Origin: Cytidiella melzeri
Lineage: Eukaryota; Basidiomycota; Agaricomycetes; Polyporales; Irpicaceae
Direction: 5' to 3'
DNA length: 64,000 bases
Assembly: GCA_022592445.1 (NCBI GenBank)
Contig: JABYQR010000047.1
Coordinates: forward strand, 62,001-126,000
A program made the position numbers and the translations under genes. This document shows, piece after piece, positions 57,496-64,000 of this stretch. Numbering within the stretch: position 1 is the first letter of the stretch; the number at the start of each line of letters is the position of its first letter. The notes below the pieces were generated by a model that saw only the letters and a list, made by a program, of their open reading frames with translations, was not told the DNA's origin and searched no databases.

Positions 57496-58221
57496 TGACA
57501 TGGATAGTCCAACAGACCGGATTTTTCCAACATTGTCACAAGTTTATAGCCTTAAAGCGCCTATCTAGAGCGCTTATTTTCCGGCTAGGAGTGTTACCAG
57601 ACCTAACCCTAACCCAGGTCACGTGACATCCTGCCTTATTTATCAATAGTCCAGACCCAAACCCTAGACTCAGTCTGGAGCGGTTCCAGATCAACCTAGG
57701 CTATTGTTCTATTGTTCCTCTTCCATTGATAGGGATTCCCCAGGGATTCCCCCAGTTTCTATTGTTCTGTTGTTCCTATTCTATTGTTTTATTGTTCTAG
57801 TGTTCTAGCTCTATTGTTCTCCGTACTCAGGTCCTTGACAGTTACTCAGGTCCTTGACAGTTACCCTGGTCCCTTATTGTTCTATTGTTACTCCAGCCCT
57901 ACAGTTACTCCAGTCCCTAGTGTGGGAACTGGTGCACAGACCACCCAACCACAGTATATATAGTAGACCTTACCCTCCCTAGCTCTGCATTTTGACCTCT
58001 CTGTCATTTGCACTGCTAGGTGAGTTACTGCATGTAACTTAGTATCATACCTTATTAACTCTGTCATTTGCACTGCTAATATCCGGCCTTTGTGCCTGCT
58101 TGCCTGCTTATCATTGACTTTGACCTTGCTGTCGTCGTTGGAGATCCCTTTCCACTTCCCCCTCACATCTACTTCACCCTTGTTTAGGGTTTATCAGTCT
58201 ATCAGCAGTCACTCCACGACA
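57496..58221 (+). repeat. E2 3' LTR
   Basis: It starts TGACATGG directly after AGGAGGGGGGTAAAA. The right end is placed at ACGACA near 58221 by analogy with the E3 end (GTGACA), which is uncertain. The U3 part is rich in CTATTGTTCT words, contains two copies of CAGGTCCTTGACAGTTAC near 57830 and 57850, and has TATATATAGTAG near 57955. Confidence 0.7.
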
Positions 58222-58499
58222 AAAACTGTGTATGGGTGCATGAACATTGCAGAATGTAGGAAAGAGGCTGTACATACATGCATGTGCCCAAAACTTTTCA
58301 CTTGCATAATATTTCAGAATACCATTAAATACAGGAATAGTATTGTACTGTATTGTTATGTATTGTATTGTATTCAATGGTAATCATCTCCAAAAGAGAG
58401 TATTTAATGGGTATCTACTGATATTCTGATCTCTGGGATTATATTGCATTATAATGGTATTTTTGCAATGCACTACTATTAAGTGCCTGTATCCCGTGG

Positions 58500-58968
58500 C
58501 TCACTCTACATGGTCACGCTACTTGCTTGTACGTCACACTGTCACGTGACTCAGCTTATGTAAGACCACATGGCTACAACCACATGGCTCAGCCCATAGC
58601 TAGGATTTGACGTCATAGATACCACTCACATGGACTCCTATTGTTCTTTCACTATTGTTCTCTTTATGGAAGAATGTTCTCACAGGTGTGGGAATGGAAT
58701 AAAATAGTTGGTCTCCTTTTAGATAGATTCTCTCACGAGTAGAGGTCTTGGCAGAGTCCAGCCAATAGCTATTGTTTTCCTTTAGGTAGTTCTATTGTTC
58801 TTTGTTCACATGGCTTCCTGCAAAGCTTGCCCTTAACATGGTCTGTGCGCAGGTCCCTGAAGTCTTTATAAGATGTTGCATGTACGCTCCTAGCCCCCCA
58901 TCTCAACCTCTTGGTCTTCACTGGGCTAGGTAAGCAAACCCCCTCTTGTACTACATAGCTGGTACTGG
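58500..58968 (+). repeat. Inverted, diverged fragment of an E3-type LTR
   Basis: Read on the minus strand, it matches about 49530-50020 of the E3 LTR. Shared words include CAGCTATGTAGTACAAGAGG, CTAGGAGCGTACATGCA and CCTGCGCACAGACCATGTT. Differences are frequent, so it is an older, partial solo LTR in opposite orientation to E3's own repeats. It ends abruptly near 58968. Confidence 0.8.
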
Positions 58969-59013
58969 CGTTAGCAGGGCCGGCAAGTGGCAAGTACGAT
59001 TCCTGAAGACTTG

Positions 59014-59090
59014 ATACATTTCTCACAATATCATATATATCAACAAATCAGAATTCAATATCACGCAGGTTATACATTTCTCACAATATC
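59014..59090 (+). repeat. 19-bp direct repeat pair
   Basis: ATACATTTCTCACAATATC occurs at 59014-59032 and again at 59072-59090, with AT-rich sequence between. It could mark the edge of a small lost insertion. Confidence 0.6.
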
Positions 59091-60476
59091 TAAATTCTGG
59101 GCTTAGCAACAGCACTCTGCCTTTTGCCTCTCGAGCTTCTCTTCCGCCACATCTCTCACTCAACACACCGGTTAATCAAGACCTTTGCTATCACCCACTG
59201 CCAGTGTACGTTTCTCTTTCTCTCTCACATTGCTCTCGCTTGCTTCTCCTTCAGGACATCAATGCTACACTGCCCAAAATGGTCCAGATGCACCTCTCGT
59301 ATGGGTGCCCTCTGCACACACGGTACTCAGCTATCCCAATAGTCAGGGCTTCCTCCATAGCACGCTCTAATCACGGACCACCACCAGTATGTGCCCCTGT
59401 TCATCATCTCTCTACGCAAACAAATTGACAGCATCTGCTTCACGGACTGCCTCCACACCGCCGTGATCAGTGTTGCCCCCTTTGCAGCACTGCTTATTTT
59501 GGCATTGAAGTCAGGACCCGATGTAGCGGCCCTGTGCCAATTGGAGACAAATGTGTTTTAAATCGAGTGCTAAATGCATCTGGAGCTCCCACCTTGCCGC
59601 CAGTGGTTCTGACTGCTACATCACTCTCGACTGCTTCATTGTCACTTATTACTTGACCGTCTATGATTACTTCATGTATTGATCATTGAGTAATACAGTC
59701 AATCTTAACAAATGGATATATATATGAACTGTGAAGTCCTATGGTTTCTAGTACATCCTGATGTAGTCTACTTTGCAGTCTAGGCTTCATGCATGGCTGC
59801 TTGACTGCTTAGTCCACTTCATGTACTATGCTAATGTAAGTGGATCACCCTGCAGACCCTCATTCCCGACATGGAGGTAGACAATTAGTAGTATTGCATG
59901 ATTCAAGAATCTAAAACAGAGCTAACATATGGGTAAGAACTCAAGATTGAAGACTAACGCAGAGGATTATGATGATGATGTGAATGAACGGTAGACAAAT
60001 GACTATGAATAGATGTAAATATTCAAAGGAAAAGTGAGCAGATCATAGCATTGGACACAAACAATTACCCTACTATAAATTCTCTTGTCCATGATCTCCC
60101 AGTGACAATTTTGCTGTGGATCTTGGGAACTTCTACATTGCAAGCATGGGAGGTGGGGGAGTATTCACAACTTCTTTGTATGTTGGCCTGCATTGATGTT
60201 GAGCAAACCATTACCAGTGACCTTGAGTTTGCGTTCAATAAGTGAGTTTCAGTGGTAAGTGGGATTCAATGATTTACCATCCCGCCTGCATTTGGTTTTG
60301 GTTTCCTGTAATTGTTAAGATCCAGCATCTTGTAACCCTCCTTCACACCCGCCTTTGCATACTCAACACACAAAAACTTGTTGAGCAGCTCATGGCCAAA
60401 CACACCATTGCTAGATGGAGAATTGAGCAACTTGTGTGGACACACAAGTAGAGAAGAAAGTATATGAGTTGAAGCT
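59091..60476. other. AT-richer gap without a recognised gene
   Basis: Short frames only. A 64-codon plus frame at 60051-60245 and a 69-codon frame at 60242-60451 have no domain. Base composition is more AT-rich than in the left half of the window, like the sequence around the mobile elements. Confidence 0.4.
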
Positions 60477-63060
60477 CTAGGCTTCAGCATTGTCAAAAGC
60501 TACAAAGTGTTTACGCCTATCTGGTATTGCTACAACTGCTGTTCCAGGTGCATTCCATGCAACATCTCTATCATCTGCCAGCCAATGGCCTTCTTCCCAT
60601 GCCTTCATTGTTGGCTCATTCTTGGCCACAGATATGTTGTTGTGCTGAAGAATGTCACGAGCAATCAATTGTGCTGCCTTGAGCTCTGAGCGGGATTCCT
60701 CGCTGTACGCAAAGCTCGGATTATCTGGGTCCAGGTCTCCTTCAATGTACATTGTTGGCCAAAGGATCATTCGGGCCAGAGAGATGAAAGGCTTTCTGAG
60801 AACTGATTGTCAAGTAAGTCACCAGTACATGCAAGTTCAAACTTCAAACCACATACCATTGCAATTGTTCTCAAACAAGATTCCAATAGTAATTCTAGAT
60901 AGCAGCCGAATCACACTTGGATGTGAAGCATTGGTGGCCGTCTGTTTGGTGATAACGGCTCCAATGCGAGTGATTTCTGTCAAGTGCATACTGTCCAACA
61001 TGAGAAAGTGCCCGCCAGTGCAGATGCTATTGTCCAGAGTATAAACTTGGTGAACACATCCCGGAGGCTGGATTCTAAAATACACAGTTTAGTCAGGCCG
61101 ATCTTAAAGAAACACGCTGCATTGTCTACATACAGCAGGGTATTTGCTGGTAAGGCCGGAGTGGTAAGCTTCTTGATGGTCTCAAAGTACTCATCTGTGT
61201 TTTCTTTGTCAATGAGTTGCCGGTAGATTGAAATGGCATCAGATGTTGTATGGGTAGAGTGTTTGGGCTCCAAAACACTCCAAACCTTCAAACCACGACG
61301 GCAGAGAACAAAAGTCAATGTTCCTCCAGCATCATGATGTGGCGCTGTAAAGGCTCCAGCTGTAGCAAGGAGGCCCCATGAGGATGAGCAATCTGCATCC
61401 CATTCCATACTACCAATGCCTAAGGAGTTGTCAGACCCTTTGAGCTCCGCTAGAACGTGCTCAAGTCTCTGTTTCTTCTTTGGCGGTTTGTTGTCAGGCT
61501 TTAGCTGTCCACCTTGAAAGCCTACTACTGCAGTAGCAGATAATGCTTGTGACACAGATGACAACTGGCTGATTTTAGATCAATATGATATAACCTGTAA
61601 CAAACAGTATCCATATCTCACCTGATTATGTATGGAATTGGATGTCCATACATGACAATATCAAGACAATTTACTTGCTCTGTAGGATCTGTGGCATCAC
61701 ACCAAAACTTCTGTATTGTTCCTTTGACGGTCTGCAAGTCTCCTGTAAAGATGGGAATATTAGTTGATATAGACATGAGATGATACCGAGAAGATCTGGC
61801 CTTCAGACTGCTCCAACACAGCTTTTGCCGCTAGAGAATTAAATCTAAGCTCAATTGACCCATTGGCAGATTTAACAAATCTTACATTGCCACTGAATGC
61901 GAGCACCATCTGGCTCACTGGAGGCAATTGCACAAAGGGACTCCTCACTCCATTTGTTTTCCGGGCCAGTTTCAACATAGTCTAGAATCGCAACTGCGTG
62001 GCCTTGAGCTAGAATACTGTGTGCTTCACTAATGTGCTCTTTCCATGCCTGCAAAGAGCTACATGGCAGTGGTGTCCTCAAGACCGTGACTACTGGTGTG
62101 GAAATTGTGTCGAGGGGTGAAGTAGCATCTACGCCACCTGCTAACCACCTGCACATGTCAATATCGTCCCCCTAGTTTTAATGGTAGAAATTCAGCCATG
62201 CCAATGTAAGTAAATGTATTGTGGATCACTCACTTCTTCATCTGCACCTGCATCAGCACAGTACAGGAGAAACATGTCCATATCATTCCTGCGCATTTTG
62301 ACTGATCCGGAGCTTCGACGTCCATCTAAAGGCTCTTTGTACTTATCATCTGGGAAGGGCTTATGCATGTACTGGTGACTTGGTTTGCAATAATCTATTA
62401 ATTGGTCCGTCAGTTGGTTAGTTGTACATTTTTTTATTCTGATTGTTGCGTACCATATTTCTGTAGATCTATGTGCTCAGGAGTGGGTGTAGATGGCAGC
62501 TCAGTCAATGGTGATAAAGGAGGTGGGTGTGGATCAGGGGATGGTGATAAAGGAGGTGGGTGTGTCGTTGAGGGATCAGGTAAGAGCGAGGTAGGGAATG
62601 AGTTGGAAAGTAATGTGCCAGATGTCAACAATAAGGAAGCTAGCAAGTAAGAAAGGAAGTTGTAAGTGAGTAGCCAACACATTATGACGTGATGTGACTT
62701 ACCATTCAAGGCCTCAAGTTCAATTGGAGAAAATAACGCTTCTCCCAGTCGCTCATATACTAAGCGGACATTCAGAAGCAGTATGATATCTTCATCCACC
62801 AATGACTGATACTTCTTGCATAAGCTTGCGTTTACAGCAGTTGAGTATGACTGCAATGATGCAGGAATGCAGGTCTGGGAGACTCCGTTTTCTGCCACAT
62901 ACCACATAGTAGCATTAGTAGGTTGAACCGTATCTGAATGCAACAATCTACCCACAATTCCATCTGGTACTCTCTGACCTACGGGTAGAAAGCGTAACAT
63001 ACTTGAAACACGCATGGGTAGACCACACGAGCACCAGATTGCTATCATATGGGCACTTTA
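60477..63060 (-). CDS. JmjC-like domain protein (multi-exon, 5' end uncertain)
   Basis: Read leftwards, exons join in frame over much of the span. After a helical start (VGRLLHSDTVQPTNA, EALFSPIELEALN) comes a Pro/Ser-rich linker (THPPPLSPSPDPHPPPLSP). Then come YCKPSHQYMHKPFPDDKYKE, DDIDMCRWLAGGVDATSPLD and FWCDATDPTEQVNCLDIVMY. The JmjC-like core follows: SSWGLLATAGAFTAPHHDAG holds a His-x-Asp pair, and after the next intron NTLLIQPPGCVHQVYT holds the distal His. The stop is at 60477-60479. Fungal JmjC-like proteins of this type are numerous in Agaricomycetes; the 2-oxoglutarate/Fe(II) oxygenase role is known for the fold, but the substrate here is unknown. The junction near 61910-61950 could not be resolved. 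Confidence 0.65.
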
Positions 63061-63148
63061 CTTCCATAGAAGTATGCCACCTTGTCCAGCTGGTCCCATT
63101 CTTGAAGAAAATTGCTGCTGGCATTAGCCAAACATCACCTGGGTAGCC

Positions 63149-63643
63149 TTACATAGGAAGAGGGTGTGTAGCAGAAGCATAGGTCACAAATACTCCAGTA
63201 ATGGAGCCTCCCGAGACTGCTATCCATTTGCGGTTGGCTGGCCATTGATTGGGGTGATGGATGCGCATTTGGTTGTTCCAGAAGATATGAATTGAAGGAT
63301 GGGAGGCTCGAATAAACTCAGCCTCTTCAGGATCTGAAATTGCAAAGTAAGGATGATGAGAGAAACGGAGCTGAACATTGTAGGCTGCAGTTGCGAGACG
63401 GGTGTGACGCCAATGTGCACAGGCGCGGCGATCTTGACATACCAAGATGTTGGTCTCCGAAGACAGATTAGTAATGTGCGTCTGAGCAAGGGAAGCAAGG
63501 ACATCAAAGATAGCGGGAGCAGTGTAGTCGACCCGGGGAGGGGATGGCTGATCGGCAAAGTGTGTGCAAACGGCGTGCTTAGAGTGACACAGAAAGTTTA
63601 GATATGCAAGGTGAGGGAGGACACAATCTATGAGAAACACCAT
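63149..63643 (-). CDS. Uncharacterised ORF upstream of the JmjC-like gene
   Basis: A 164-codon frame begins MVFLIDCVLPHLAYLNFLC and ends ATHPLPM. The inner part (CQDRRACAHWRHTRLATAAY, EEAEFIRASHPSIHIFW) has good protein-like composition. It may be a 5' exon of the JmjC-like gene or a separate gene. No domain is recognised. Confidence 0.35.
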   Translation of the reverse strand: MVFLIDCVLPHLAYLNFLCHSKHAVCTHFADQPSPPRVDYTAPAIFDVLASLAQTHITNLSSETNILVCQDRRACAHWRHTRLATAAYNVQLRFSHHPYFAISDPEEAEFIRASHPSIHIFWNNQMRIHHPNQWPANRKWIAVSGGSITGVFVTYASATHPLPM

Positions 63644-64000
63644 TTGGGTTAGAACAGACCAAGACCACGACTCAGCGTTATACTGACAATCAGAAGCTTT
63701 GGCCTAGCCATCGGATTTTCCTCGAACTCCTGGCCCTTCAAGGAATACGGTAGCGAATCACCTCTCAGACACATTCTTCGGTTGTACAACCACCCACGGA
63801 GCGGGATTGGGGACTAAATGTGCAACCCGGTGCACCTGCTAGTGCGTTGCAAATTGCCCCAACGTGCATGCTATCGAAGCATCAGACAAGCACACGTACC
63901 TCGAGCATGATTGTCAGAACCGCGGTGTAGAATGTTGCGAGCATAACACAATCCATAGCCAATGAGAAGCTGGCAAGAGCGCAGAACTCACGCAAACCTC
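63644..64000. other. End of window, nothing recognised
   Basis: No gene, RNA or repeat can be supported here. If the frame at 63149-63643 belongs to a gene, its promoter or first exon may lie here. Confidence 0.4.

Larger units (their letters stand above)
45033..58221 (+). mobile_element. Ty3/gypsy element E2, 5'-truncated and split by E3
   Basis: E2 runs on the plus strand. It begins abruptly inside gag at 45033, right at the E1 LTR edge, runs to 49393 in the integrase, is interrupted by E3 (49394-56954), and resumes at 56955 or 56960 through the chromodomain, a polypurine tract (57479-57495) and a 3' LTR. The 5' LTR, any ORF0 and the start of gag are missing. Pol has at least three nonsense positions and one frame break, so E2 is older and dead. 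Confidence 0.9.

Noticed and set aside
62402..62650. Gly/Asp-rich repeated plus-strand ORF
   Set aside because: It is the reverse of the Pro/Ser-rich linker of the minus-strand JmjC-like gene, whose flanking exons splice in frame.

Overview
The window is nuclear DNA of a filamentous fungus, most likely a basidiomycete of the Agaricomycetes. Genes are split by many GT-AG introns of about 45-60 bp. Two eukaryotic ribosomal protein genes and two tRNA-Glu genes are present. The mobile elements are Ty3/gypsy elements with chromodomains, and a CBM5/12-DM9 protein and a JmjC-like protein fit the same group. A Rhizoctonia-like relative is plausible, but that is inference only. Exon junctions below were worked out by hand from reading frame and splice sites.

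Layout. About 1-32.5 kb is ordinary gene-bearing DNA. It carries ribosomal protein uL1 (RPL10a), a TPR/F-box protein, a C2H2-type protein, a tandem trio of CsbD-like low-complexity genes, a palmitoyl-protein thioesterase, tRNA-Glu(CTC), a four-TM membrane protein, and a polyQ protein with an eIF4E-binding-type motif. Next come a CBM5/12-DM9 lectin-like gene with a decayed tandem copy, a ~1394-residue membrane-anchored protein with internal repeats, a second identical tRNA-Glu, and ribosomal protein uS7 (RPS5).

About 33.2-59 kb is a pile of mobile elements. A decayed LINE on the minus strand comes first. It is followed by a complete LTR element E1 (37805-45032, minus), a 5'-truncated element E2 (from 45033, plus), and a complete element E3 (49394-56954, minus) inserted into the E2 integrase with target duplication ACGTC. 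The E2 chromodomain and 3' LTR resume after E3, and an inverted E3-type LTR fragment follows. About 60.5-63.6 kb holds a multi-exon JmjC-like gene.

How the elements are built. E1 and E3 both carry an extra ORF (here ORF0, ~240 aa) before gag. ORF0 lies in the same frame as gag and is separated from it only by stop codon(s). In all three LTR elements pol lies in the -1 frame of gag, over a T-run that abuts the gag stop. This ORF0-stop-gag-(-1)-pol layout and the trio of CsbD-like genes are the most interesting points. The LTR elements also carry several one-base frame breaks, which may be mutations or assembly errors.
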